Positions 1-6,966 are shown, counted from the first letter of the stretch. The stretch is 8,030 bases of DNA from JBIYSM02 sp044759095 (GCF_044759095.2 NZ_JBIYSM020000077.1:1-8030), one strand, 5' to 3'. Notes: generated by a model from the letters alone, not told the origin. Translations and numbers: made by a program.

Positions 1-67
1 ACTACTTCCATTTAGAGAGCTGAATTCCTTTTGTTTTTGACTTACCCCAGGAATTTTTCAGGGGAAA
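1..67. mobile_element. Terminal part of a probable insertion sequence (left window edge)
   Basis: These 67 bp are the exact reverse complement of 7964-8030. On the inner side the block ends in CAGGGGAAA and is followed directly by CTAG; the copy at the other edge has the same arrangement. A conserved block that stops at the same base next to the same 4-bp sequence is what an IS end with a 4-bp CTAG target duplication looks like. Target duplications of this kind are known in the IS5 and IS701 groups, but no transposase is visible, so the family cannot be assigned. A palindromic MITE is an alternative. Only the end is inside the window. Confidence 0.6.
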
Positions 68-74
68 CTAGCTA
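1..74 (+). repeat. 74-bp perfect inverted repeat, left arm (pairs with 7957-8030)
   Basis: Every base of 1-74 matches the reverse complement of 7957-8030. Identity stops at position 75 (A here, T in the partner). The inner 7 bases (CTAGCTA) lie outside the putative IS end. They match because the reconstructed target, TAGCTAGCTA, is itself a palindrome. Confidence 0.95.
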
Positions 75-103
75 ATGCCGGGTGGGTTTTCTTAACAGAT
101 GTT
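68..103 (+). repeat. 3' half of the dispersed hairpin repeat (copy L)
   Basis: After CTAG, this block (GCTAATGCCGGGTGGG then TTTTCTT) aligns with the 3' end of the intact copy at 5189-5290, and weaker similarity continues through CAGATGTT. Its TGCCGGGTGGG (76-86) is complementary, with one G-T pair, to CCCACTCGGCA at 7940-7950 in the half copy at the other window end. The 5' half of the repeat is missing here and is replaced by the mobile-element end. Confidence 0.7.
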
Positions 104-211
104 GTCCCCATTCTGGAAGGAATAATCCCGTTCGACAGAGGAGGAAGAATCCATCCGCTGAAGAAAACGTATCAAACAAGAAAAATTGAGAAGGGTCGAC
201 GCGTCCAATGA
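68..211 (+). pseudogene. Possible 3' remnant of an ORF cut by the mobile element, overlapping the kinase start
   Basis: A frame stays open from base 41 to a TGA at 209-211. Downstream of the IS junction it reads about 46 residues, including LEGIIPFDRGG and ending KGRRVQ. Its stop overlaps the kinase ATG as ATGA, the overlap typical of coupled operon genes. It contains no credible start codon with a ribosome binding site, and its first part coincides with the dispersed repeat. It may be the tail of an interrupted upstream gene or simply an untranslated leader. An AGAGGAGG stretch at 137-144 is an orphan Shine-Dalgarno-like sequence with no start codon at usable distance. I do not recognise the peptide. 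Confidence 0.22.
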
Positions 212-1398
212 TGCAAAATATGAATCGTATTCTTATTCAAGCGCAACAGAGACTTCTGCCCCTTTTCTTAAGTCAACTCCCCATCATCATTGAACGGCAC
301 GTTGAAGATATGCGTTCGAGGGATGGAGAAATCGCCAGGTACATCAAAGAGATTGAGGACAATGCTTTTTTCACGATGTCAGAAAATGTATCCTGGGTGT
401 TAAAAACGTTATTTGTTGATGAAGAGACGTATCAAATGGAAAAAAGAAAAATCGGGGAAGCGGGTTTTGCGCGTGGAGTAAGGGATGGCGAAACGGGATG
501 GGCGACCAAAGACGTGGTATTGGAGATCAATCACAATTCCCGCACCTATATTTTTCATCATCTGTTGAAGATTTTGGAGCAGGAACCAGATGTTCAAATT
601 AAGTCACTTTTGATTGAACGGCTTCACGAAGTAAACAGCTTGCGGTTCATCAGTTACATGCGCGGATATCTGATGGTGAAAGACAATCAGATCGACACTC
701 TTCATCAGCAGAAAATCAGCATCATGGGCCAAATGGCTGCCGGAATGGCCCATGAGATCCGGAATCCGATTACCTCTTTCCAGGGATTCGTCCAGTTGAT
801 GAAGCAGGATTTGATGCGGGGGAACTTCGATCCTGAAACGTTTTTGCAATACCTGACCATTTGCCAGGAGGAGATTAAGGTATTGGAAGGACTCGTATCC
901 AACTTCCTGATTCTGGCCAGAAAAAATGAAACAGTGAACAAACAATTGGAAATGATTCGGCTTCAGCCTATTTTGGAACGGATTAATCAATTGTCAAAGC
1001 ACTTTGTCATAGAAAAAGATGTAAATCTCAGCTTTTGTTACAACGGACAGAAGAAAGCAGTATGGGGAGTTGCTTCCTACATCGAACAAATCTGTCTCAA
1101 TTTGATCAAGAACGCGGTTGACGCGGTAGGGGTCAGAGGCGACGTGCGAGTGACGGCTGTGGATGACGCCCCTTCAGAACAAGTCGTGATCGAATTTACG
1201 GACAACGGCTGCGGAATAGCCGAGGAGAGAATGAAACATCTGTTTGAGCCGTTCTACACGACCAAAGAAAAGGGAACCGGCATCGGGCTGTCCGTATGCA
1301 AGCAGTTGATAGAAGAAATGGGGGGACAGATCAATATCCGGTCGACCGTTGGAACAGGAACCAAAATCGAAGTTCGGCTGCAGATGGCACGAACGTGA
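208..1398 (+). CDS. Soluble orphan sensor histidine kinase (HisKA + HATPase_c)
   Basis: This 396-residue protein autophosphorylates a histidine using ATP and should pass the phosphate to a response regulator aspartate. The C-terminal half holds the standard kinase core: H-box AHEIRNP with the phospho-accepting His182, N-box NLIKNAVDA (Asn298), G1 box DNGCGI (from Asp332), F-box FEPFYTT (346-352) and G2 box GTGIGLS. Residues 1 to about 165 are helical with no membrane segment or signal peptide, and I do not recognise a PAS, GAF or HAMP domain there, so the signal is probably cytoplasmic. The core resembles the sporulation kinases of Bacillus (KinA-E type), which also lack an adjacent regulator; none is encoded in this window. 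The ATG at 208 was chosen because an in-frame stop lies at 187-189. GAGAAGGG (188-195) is a rather distant ribosome binding site (12 bases). ATGs at 211 and 220 are alternatives. Confidence 0.9.
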   Translation: MMQNMNRILIQAQQRLLPLFLSQLPIIIERHVEDMRSRDGEIARYIKEIEDNAFFTMSENVSWVLKTLFVDEETYQMEKRKIGEAGFARGVRDGETGWATKDVVLEINHNSRTYIFHHLLKILEQEPDVQIKSLLIERLHEVNSLRFISYMRGYLMVKDNQIDTLHQQKISIMGQMAAGMAHEIRNPITSFQGFVQLMKQDLMRGNFDPETFLQYLTICQEEIKVLEGLVSNFLILARKNETVNKQLEMIRLQPILERINQLSKHFVIEKDVNLSFCYNGQKKAVWGVASYIEQICLNLIKNAVDAVGVRGDVRVTAVDDAPSEQVVIEFTDNGCGIAEERMKHLFEPFYTTKEKGTGIGLSVCKQLIEEMGGQINIRSTVGTGTKIEVRLQMART

Positions 1399-1428
1399 AA
1401 TCCTACCATTGTAGTTAGGTTTTGAGTT

Positions 1429-1457
1429 TTGATACAATTGCGACGTGAGACTATATT
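1429..1457 (+). promoter_or_regulatory. SigA-type promoter for the dynamin-like gene pair
   Basis: TTGATA (1429-1434) and TATATT (1452-1457) are separated by exactly 17 bp, and each differs from the consensus by one or two bases. The site lies between the kinase stop and the first GTPase gene. The pair can therefore be transcribed independently of the kinase, with a leader of about 30 nt. Confidence 0.65.
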
Positions 1458-1494
1458 GAAACGGATGGCACGTTTTAGATGGAGATGATCAGTT

Positions 1495-3126
1495 TTGAGT
1501 ACGACGAACGTCATTGGCAGTGAAACCATCCTGGAGAGCCTCGCGACACAAATAGAGCGGGTTGCCCAAGAGATGAGAAGGTCCGATGATGAAAACAATG
1601 CGGCGAAACTGCTGCAAGTAGTTAATAAACTTCGCCACGGCGAGATGAACATCGCCTTTTGCGGCCACTTTTCTGCAGGAAAATCGACGATGATCAACAC
1701 TCTGTTGGGCGTCGAATTGCTGCCCTCCAACCCGATTCCCACGAGTGCCAACGTCGTAAAAATCCGCGGCGGTGAAAAAGCGGCCCGCGTCTATACGAAA
1801 AACAACGGGGTCATCACCTTTGATCCGGATACGGAGATGGACGCGCTGAAAAAGTACGCCGTGGACGGGGACACGGTAGAGTGGGTGGAAGTATGTTATC
1901 CAGGCACCCTTCTTGATGAGCAGTCCAGTCTTCTCGATACGCCGGGAATCGACTCGACGGATGCGGCCCACAAGATTGCCACGGAGTCGGCATTGCACCT
2001 GGCTGACGTGGTCATCTACATGATGGACTACAACCACGTCCAGGCGGAGGAAAACTTCAACTTTACCAAAACGCTGAAGGACCGCCAAAAACCGGTCTAT
2101 CTTGTCATCAACATGATCGACAAGCACATCGACTTCGAGCTTGACTTCGACAGCTACAAAGAGAGTGTGGAGGAAGCGTTCGGCACCTGGAACATCAAAC
2201 CGGACGGGATCTTCTACACATCGCTGGCGGAGCCGGATCACCCGGAAAACCAGTACGAAGCGTTCAGGCGCAAATTGACGGAATTGATCGGGGAGAAGGG
2301 GCAGTTGGTGGAAGCCAGCGCGCGTCATGCCGCTGAACACCTGATTGACGAGCACGTGAAGGTTTTGTCCCGTCGCAATGCCGAAAAGCGCCATATGCTG
2401 GAGAGCAGGCTGGAAAACACTGCGGACGGGATGGAAGATCCGCATTTCATTTTGGAAGCACTCCGCCAGGCAGAAGCGGAGCTGGCCGAGACAGCGGAAC
2501 GGGTCAATCAGGCCGTGAAGCGCATGGAAAAAGAGTTGACCAGCCTTTTGGAAAACGCACGGCTGACTTATTACAGCACCAACGAAGCGGCAGAGCGGTA
2601 TCTTGAGAGCCGCAAACCCGGCTTCAAGGTAGGCTTTCTGTTTGCCGGCAAAAAAACCGAGGAAGAGCGGGCACAGCGCTTGGAGTCGTTGTTGGCCGAC
2701 TTCCGGGAAAAAGTCGCGGGCAACCTGGACTTCCACTTTAAGGAACTGCTGACCAAACTGCCGCAGGAATACGGGATTCGTGACGAAGCGTATCACGCAG
2801 CAGTGCATGCGACCGCCATTGAGGTGACACCCGAGCTGCTCGCCGCTCATGTAAAAGAAGGAGCGGGTACACGGGAGTATGTCATGAACTACTGCTCCGA
2901 TATTTCGAACGCCATCAAGACGGAATATCGTCGGACCGGCCTCGCCTTTATCGAACAAGTGAAGAAGCGCCTGGTAGAACAGACCTCAGCGAAACGGGCG
3001 GAGCTTACGGAGCAGATCGGCACGCTGCGCAGCCTTGCGGACATTCATGAGGCCTTGGCGGGGCTGACGGAGAGCGAACGGGCAGCCGGTAAACGACTGC
3101 GAGCGATTCTACACGAGGGAGAGTAA
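1495..3126 (+). CDS. Dynamin-like GTPase, corresponding to the N-terminal half of DynA
   Basis: This 543-residue protein of the bacterial dynamin family should bind and hydrolyse GTP and act on the cytoplasmic membrane. GTPase motifs are clear: P-loop GHFSAGKST (57-65), a switch threonine in PTSAN (82-86), DTPG (148-151) and a G4 motif NMID (206-209). Residues of about 270-360 form long charged helices expected of a dynamin stalk. The basic and hydrophobic segment GFKVGFLFAGKK (376-387) at the helical tip is a candidate membrane-binding paddle. There is no transmembrane helix. Translation starts at TTG, chosen because GGAG (1481-1484) is at good distance and the domain is complete. The size and order with the next gene match the first half of Bacillus subtilis DynA (about 1193 residues, two GTPase halves, linked to membrane tethering, fusion and phage or membrane-stress tolerance). 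Here that half is a separate protein. Confidence 0.85.
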   Translation: MSTTNVIGSETILESLATQIERVAQEMRRSDDENNAAKLLQVVNKLRHGEMNIAFCGHFSAGKSTMINTLLGVELLPSNPIPTSANVVKIRGGEKAARVYTKNNGVITFDPDTEMDALKKYAVDGDTVEWVEVCYPGTLLDEQSSLLDTPGIDSTDAAHKIATESALHLADVVIYMMDYNHVQAEENFNFTKTLKDRQKPVYLVINMIDKHIDFELDFDSYKESVEEAFGTWNIKPDGIFYTSLAEPDHPENQYEAFRRKLTELIGEKGQLVEASARHAAEHLIDEHVKVLSRRNAEKRHMLESRLENTADGMEDPHFILEALRQAEAELAETAERVNQAVKRMEKELTSLLENARLTYYSTNEAAERYLESRKPGFKVGFLFAGKKTEEERAQRLESLLADFREKVAGNLDFHFKELLTKLPQEYGIRDEAYHAAVHATAIEVTPELLAAHVKEGAGTREYVMNYCSDISNAIKTEYRRTGLAFIEQVKKRLVEQTSAKRAELTEQIGTLRSLADIHEALAGLTESERAAGKRLRAILHEGE

Positions 3127-3131
3127 TCATG
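3115..3131 (+). promoter_or_regulatory. Ribosome binding site of the second GTPase, inside the end of the first
   Basis: GAGGGAGAG (3115-3123) overlaps the last codons of the upstream gene. It is followed by its TAA (3124-3126), two bases and the ATG at 3129. The spacing is suitable for initiation. It supports a genuine second start and translational coupling rather than a simple broken reading frame. Confidence 0.7.
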
Positions 3132-5096
3132 AATCAGTTGAAACAAAAATTGGGCGCTGCCGCTGAGCGCTTGCGCCAAGCCAGCAAAGAAATCAGCGGC
3201 GTGCCGGGGATGCAGGCGCAGGCGACAGCGATGCTGGAGAGAGCGGAGCGGCTTTTGGCCAATCGTTTTACCGTGGCGCTGTTCGGCGCGTTTAGCGCCG
3301 GCAAGTCTTCGTTTGCCAACGCATTGATGGGCGATCTGGTCCTGCCCGTATCGCCCAACCCGACGACAGCGGCAATCAACAAAATCATGCCGCCGACGGG
3401 CACGCATCCGCATGGAACGGTTCGCGTCGTCGTCAAAAGCAAAGAGGCGATTGAGCACGACGTGCTTCGTTCGTTGGCCGTGTTCGGACTGACAGCGGAC
3501 AGTTTGGAAGGCGGTCTGGCTGAGCTGGACAAGATTGACGTAAGCCAGATTCCCCCCAACGCCAAACCGCACTATACCTTCTTAAAAGCAGTCACCAAAG
3601 GTCTTCCGGAGATGGCTGCCCACCTCGGCGGCGAGTTGATCGTCGACATGCAGGCGTTCAAGGGCTTTGTCGCCAAAGAGGAAAAAGCCTGCTTTGCCGA
3701 GTATATCGAGCTGTTTTACGCCTGCCCGCTCACGGAGCAGGGCATTGTTCTGGTGGACACGCCGGGTGCGGACTCCATCAACGCCCGCCATACCGGTGTC
3801 GCTTTTGAATACATGAAAAACGCGGACGCCGTGCTGTTCGTCACGTATTACAACCACGCCTTTTCCCAGGCGGATCGCGAGTTTCTGCTGCAGATGGGAC
3901 GCGTAAAGGATACCTTTGAGCTGGACAAGATGTTCTTCCTTGTCAATGCGGCTGACCTCGCTTCTTCTCAGGAGGAGCTGGACGGCGTCATCACCCATAT
4001 CGAGAAAAACCTGCTCAGCTGCGGCATCCGTCACCCGCGGATCTATCCCGTGTCCAGCCAAACGGCGCTGCTGGCCCGCATGCATGAAGCCGGCAAGCTG
4101 ACCGCTTCCGCAGAAAAGCTGTACCGTCAGCGCACCGGAACGGCCGAAGGGGAACCGCTGGCACCGGCAGACAAGGCCTTTCAGCTGTCCGGGATGGCTG
4201 CCTTTGAGCAGGATTTTCTCCGCTTTACCCTGGAGGAGCTGACGCAAATTGCTGTCAATGCAGCCTATGGTGAGATCCGCCGGGCGCACGACACCCTTCG
4301 CGGGTTTATCGAGATGGCACAGGCAGACGAAGATGTGCGCCAAAAGCGGCGCCTGTCGGCCAGTCAGGCGCGGGAAGCCGCGATCGGAGCTGTTTCCGCG
4401 CTTTCCACCGCATCGATGGAGCGGGATCTGGCGAAAGAGCGGGAGGAGCTGCTTTATTATGTGAAGCAGCGTCTGTTCTTCCGTTTCAATGAGCTGTTCA
4501 ATCTCGCATTCAATCCGGCGGTATTGAAGGACGACGGCCGCAACCTGAAGCAAGCGCTTCAAGGCTGCCTGAAGGATCTGCTGCGCTCCATCAGCTACGA
4601 CCTGGCCCAGGAGCTGCGAGCGACAACCCTTCGGCTGGAAAAGTTCACGAACAAACTGGGGAACTCCCTGATCAGCGAAATGGAGCGGGAAATTCAGGCT
4701 CATGCCAAAGGATTGAAGCTGTCGCCTTACCAGCCGTGCCGGGTGGAGACACTTTCCTTTGCCGATGAACTGCCGGTTGCCTTCGCGTCCCTGCAGTCGG
4801 CATTGTCGCTGTTTAAAAACACGAAAGACTTTTTTGAACTGGACGGCAAAACAAAACTCCGCGACGAACTGGAAAAACTGCTGCAGGAACCGGTTTCCGC
4901 CTATGTGGCAGAGGGCGGCGCACAGCTTGCCGATCAGTTCGCGTCTGTCTTCACGGAGCTTGCATCAAGCGAGCGAGAGCGTGTCATCGGGCAGGTAGAG
5001 GAGTATTTTACCGGCGTGTTTGCCGCTCTCGACATGGACGTAGATATGGACGAACTGGCTGTCAAACAGAAGAGAATCGGCGCATTGCTTTCATAA
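3129..5096 (+). CDS. Dynamin-like GTPase, corresponding to the C-terminal half of DynA
   Basis: This 655-residue dynamin family GTPase is the likely partner of the preceding gene product. Motifs are P-loop GAFSAGKSS (53-61), conserved threonines in NPTTAA (77-82), DTPG (210-213) and a G4-like NAAD (273-276). A strand pair beginning GIVLVDTPG and AVLFVTYYNH marks the GTPase core. An insertion of about 90 residues between the switch threonines and DTPG makes this GTPase domain larger than that of its neighbour. Residues of about 380-540 are stalk-like helices. The stretch from 560 (LFKNTKDFFEL) could be its tip or paddle, and no transmembrane helix is seen. It lies 2 bp downstream of the first gene in a different frame and ends before a strong terminator, so the two genes form one operon. 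The pair resembles other two-gene bacterial dynamins such as the Campylobacter DLP1/DLP2 pair. Heteromer formation is inferred. Confidence 0.85.
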   Translation: MNQLKQKLGAAAERLRQASKEISGVPGMQAQATAMLERAERLLANRFTVALFGAFSAGKSSFANALMGDLVLPVSPNPTTAAINKIMPPTGTHPHGTVRVVVKSKEAIEHDVLRSLAVFGLTADSLEGGLAELDKIDVSQIPPNAKPHYTFLKAVTKGLPEMAAHLGGELIVDMQAFKGFVAKEEKACFAEYIELFYACPLTEQGIVLVDTPGADSINARHTGVAFEYMKNADAVLFVTYYNHAFSQADREFLLQMGRVKDTFELDKMFFLVNAADLASSQEELDGVITHIEKNLLSCGIRHPRIYPVSSQTALLARMHEAGKLTASAEKLYRQRTGTAEGEPLAPADKAFQLSGMAAFEQDFLRFTLEELTQIAVNAAYGEIRRAHDTLRGFIEMAQADEDVRQKRRLSASQAREAAIGAVSALSTASMERDLAKEREELLYYVKQRLFFRFNELFNLAFNPAVLKDDGRNLKQALQGCLKDLLRSISYDLAQELRATTLRLEKFTNKLGNSLISEMEREIQAHAKGLKLSPYQPCRVETLSFADELPVAFASLQSALSLFKNTKDFFELDGKTKLRDELEKLLQEPVSAYVAEGGAQLADQFASVFTELASSERERVIGQVEEYFTGVFAALDMDVDMDELAVKQKRIGALLS

Positions 5097-5098
5097 CG

Positions 5099-5136
5099 AA
5101 CAAACCGCTCAGGACAATCGTCTTGAGCGGTTTGTT
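5099..5136 (+). terminator. Rho-independent terminator of the GTPase operon
   Basis: AACAAACCGCTCA (5099-5111) pairs perfectly with TGAGCGGTTTGTT (5124-5136). Four further pairs, one of them G-T, close on an AATC loop. The hairpin starts 3 bases after the GTPase stop codon. The A-rich and T-rich flanks make it potentially active in both directions. Confidence 0.85.
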
Positions 5137-5188
5137 ACTAGATAGGAATTGATAAGACACAACATCCTATACAGTTACGTGGAAAGGA

Positions 5189-5290
5189 TTCGGGACCACG
5201 CCCGGCCCAGCAAGGGACCCCGCTCGGCACATAACGGGCCCACCCGACACGGCTAAAGCTAAAGTCGGGTGGGTTTTCTTGTCAGCTGTT
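5189..5290 (+). repeat. Dispersed structured repeat, intact copy (copy A)
   Basis: This GC-rich element of about 100 bp begins TTCGGGACC. Its 5' part matches 7910-7952 (CGCCCGGC, AAGGGACCCC, CTCGGCACA), and its 3' part matches 68-103 and 6992-7017 (AGCTAAAGTCGGGTGGG then TTTTCTT). Arms CCCACCCGAC (5239-5248) and GTCGGGTGGG (5264-5273) form a perfect 10-bp stem with a 15-nt loop, followed by TTTTCTT, so the RNA could behave as a terminator. Nothing here encodes a transposase. It resembles REP, MITE or IS605-derived palindromic elements in scale, but I cannot name the family. Confidence 0.7.
5239..5280 (+). terminator. Terminator-like hairpin within the dispersed repeat
   Basis: A perfect 10-bp GC-rich stem (5239-5248 with 5264-5273) is followed by TTTTCTT. 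The GTPase operon already has its own terminator, so this would be a backup or would insulate putP. The other repeat copies suggest that the hairpin belongs to the repeat and is not a gene-specific terminator. Confidence 0.45.
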
Positions 5291-5349
5291 TATACCAGAA
5301 GGTTTCTGGGCAAAACATGATCATACCATCCATTGTCGAAAAAGAAGAA

Positions 5350-5403
5350 TTGAAAATTGTAATTTAATAAAATTCATGATAATGTATAATTGTTCGTTAT
5401 AAT
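5350..5403 (+). promoter_or_regulatory. Probable putP promoter region
   Basis: The AT-rich stretch carries two exact TATAAT hexamers (5385-5390 and 5398-5403) and a TTGAAA (5350-5355). None of the -35 to -10 pairings has ideal spacing: TTGAAA lies 19 bp from CATGAT (5375-5380) and 29 bp from the first TATAAT. The exact start is therefore uncertain. No SigB-type GTTT/GGGTAT pair, known at Bacillus subtilis opuE, was seen. Confidence 0.4.
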
Positions 5404-5437
5404 TTTAATATAAATAAAAAAGTTTAGGAGGTTTAAT

Positions 5438-6904
5438 ATGAATGCGCAGTTGTTCACTTCAATCGTAGCTTACATGCTTCTAATGCTACTCATTGGTTAT
5501 TACGCCTACAAGCGCACCTCCAATTTATCCGACTACATGCTGGGAGGCCGAAATCTCGGACCGGCCGTGACCGCTCTTAGCGCGGGTGCTTCCGACATGA
5601 GCGGCTGGTTGATGATGGGCTTGCCTGGTGCGATGTTCGCGCAAGGGCTGAGCGCGTCGTGGATCGTGATCGGCCTGACGCTTGGTGCTTATGCCAACTG
5701 GCTGTATGTTGCACCCCGGCTGCGCACCTATACGGAGATCACTGATGCCATTACCATTCCGGCCTTTCTGGAAAACCGTTTTGAAGATACAACCAGGGTA
5801 TTGCGTTTGGTTTCCGGTCTTGTCATCATGATTTTCTTTACGTTCTACGTCTCTTCCGGGATGGTTTCCGGTGGGGTTCTATTTGAAAACACGTTCAACC
5901 TCGATTACCATACGGGGCTTTGGATCGTCACTCTGGTCGTTGTGGCATACACCCTGTTCGGCGGGTTTCTGGCGGTAAGCTGGACCGATTTTGTACAGGG
6001 GCTGATCATGGTTGTCTCTTTGATCATGGTTCCTCTGGTTACCGTTCTCAGTGCTGGCGGAGTAGGTACGAGCTTTGCGGAAATCCAGTCGATCAACCCT
6101 GCTTTGCTCGATATTTTCAAAGGAACGAGTCTGATCGGGATCATTTCTCTGTTTGCCTGGGGCCTTGGCTATTTCGGGCAGCCTCACATCATTGTCCGCT
6201 TCATGGCAATTTCTTCCGTAAGCGAAATGAAAAAAGCACGCGGCATTGGAATGGGCTGGATGATCTTTTCCATTTTGGGCGCCATGCTTACCGGCTTATT
6301 TGGAATCGCTTTCTTTTCCAAGCAAGGCTGGCAGCTTTCCGATCCAGAGACGGTCTTTATCGAACTGGGAAAAATCCTGTTCCACCCGATCATCGCCGGG
6401 TTCCTTCTGTCAGCCATTTTGGCTGCGATTATGAGTACGATTTCTTCGCAGCTGCTCGTCACTTCCAGCTCGTTGACGGAGGATATTTACAAAACGTTTT
6501 TCCGCCGTTCGGCTACGGACAAAGAGCTGGTTTTCATCGGACGTCTCTCGGTCCTGCTCGTCTCTGTGGCAGCGCTGATTCTCGCCTACAATAAAAACGA
6601 CACGATCCTGGGCCTGGTCGGTTATGCCTGGGCAGGCTTCGGGGCATCGTTTGGACCGGTTATCCTGCTCAGCCTTTACTGGAAACGAATGAATAAATGG
6701 GGGGCTCTCGCCGGAATGGTGGCCGGTGCCCTAACCGTTATCGGATGGACGCGGTTTGATTTCCTTAAGGATATGCTGTATGAAATGGTTCCGGGCTTCG
6801 CCGCCAGCCTGCTGGCCATCGTGGTTGTCAGTCTGTTGACGTCGCCTCCGTCGGATGAAGTCCAGGCCCAGTTTGAAGAGTCCGCCAAATGGAGCGGGAA
6901 ATAA
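5438..6904 (+). CDS. putP: Sodium/proline symporter (PutP/OpuE type)
   Basis: This 488-residue integral membrane protein of the solute:sodium symporter family should take up proline with Na+, for use as nutrient or osmoprotectant. The length matches E. coli PutP and B. subtilis OpuE (about 490-500). The N-terminal helix is followed by the family signature: GGRNLGP (36-42) and GASDMSGW (50-57), whose Asp53 and Met54 align with PutP Asp55 and Met56 at the proline and sodium sites. GLGYFGQPHIIVRFMA (242-257) is typical of PutP. MSTISSQLLV (332-341) contains the Ser-Thr pair corresponding to PutP Ser340/Thr341. About 12-13 hydrophobic segments are visible. AGGAGG (5426-5431) sits 6 bases before the ATG. 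It is a single-gene unit with its own terminator. Whether it serves catabolism (PutP) or osmoprotection (OpuE) cannot be told, because no put genes lie nearby. Confidence 0.93.
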   Translation: MNAQLFTSIVAYMLLMLLIGYYAYKRTSNLSDYMLGGRNLGPAVTALSAGASDMSGWLMMGLPGAMFAQGLSASWIVIGLTLGAYANWLYVAPRLRTYTEITDAITIPAFLENRFEDTTRVLRLVSGLVIMIFFTFYVSSGMVSGGVLFENTFNLDYHTGLWIVTLVVVAYTLFGGFLAVSWTDFVQGLIMVVSLIMVPLVTVLSAGGVGTSFAEIQSINPALLDIFKGTSLIGIISLFAWGLGYFGQPHIIVRFMAISSVSEMKKARGIGMGWMIFSILGAMLTGLFGIAFFSKQGWQLSDPETVFIELGKILFHPIIAGFLLSAILAAIMSTISSQLLVTSSSLTEDIYKTFFRRSATDKELVFIGRLSVLLVSVAALILAYNKNDTILGLVGYAWAGFGASFGPVILLSLYWKRMNKWGALAGMVAGALTVIGWTRFDFLKDMLYEMVPGFAASLLAIVVVSLLTSPPSDEVQAQFEESAKWSGK

Positions 6905-6924
6905 GCTGCGGTCTCGTGAAAAGG

Positions 6925-6961
6925 AAAAGCCCTCTGCTGAAAATGGTGGCAGAGGGCTTTT
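6925..6961. terminator. Bidirectional terminator between putP and the convergent lipoprotein gene
   Basis: AAAAGCCCTCTGC (6925-6937) pairs perfectly with GCAGAGGGCTTTT (6949-6961) around an 11-nt loop. A-tract and T-tract flank it symmetrically. It lies 20 bases after the putP stop and about 55 bases beyond the lipoprotein stop, so it can serve both converging genes. Confidence 0.85.
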
Positions 6962-6966
6962 GGATT

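Larger units (their letters stand above)
5137..5437. other. Intergenic region between the GTPase operon and putP
   Basis: This 301-bp gap has no credible ORF. It consists of an unremarkable 50-bp stretch, the intact copy of the GC-rich dispersed repeat (5189-5290), about 50 bp without visible signal, and an AT-rich putP upstream region from about 5340. The switch from GC-rich to very AT-rich sequence is abrupt. Confidence 0.7.

Noticed and set aside
188..207. GTCGACGCGTCC resembles a cloning adapter
   Set aside because: It is short, lacks the full adapter sequence, and the surrounding sequence continues naturally into the kinase gene.
1399..1428. Terminator for the kinase gene
   Set aside because: Only a 4-bp CTAC/GTAG or CCTA/TAGG pairing precedes TTTT, too weak to call. 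Read-through into the GTPase operon remains possible.
1489..2958. Long minus-strand open frame of 489 codons opposite the first GTPase gene
   Set aside because: The plus strand encodes a clear GTPase with all motifs. The antisense peptide has no recognisable domain, and its length follows from GC-rich codon bias on the other strand.
3105..3131. Programmed frameshift joining the two GTPases
   Set aside because: There is no slippery heptamer or downstream pseudoknot signal at the junction, and the second gene has its own ribosome binding site and ATG. A sequencing indel cannot be excluded from sequence alone.
3582..4703. Minus-strand open frame of 373 codons opposite the second GTPase gene
   Set aside because: It is a shadow of a well-supported dynamin gene, with no ribosome binding site or domain of its own.
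5189..5437. Riboswitch or T-box leader upstream of putP
   Set aside because: The structured part is shared with other intergenic sites in the window, so it belongs to the dispersed repeat. It also lies upstream of the likely promoter.
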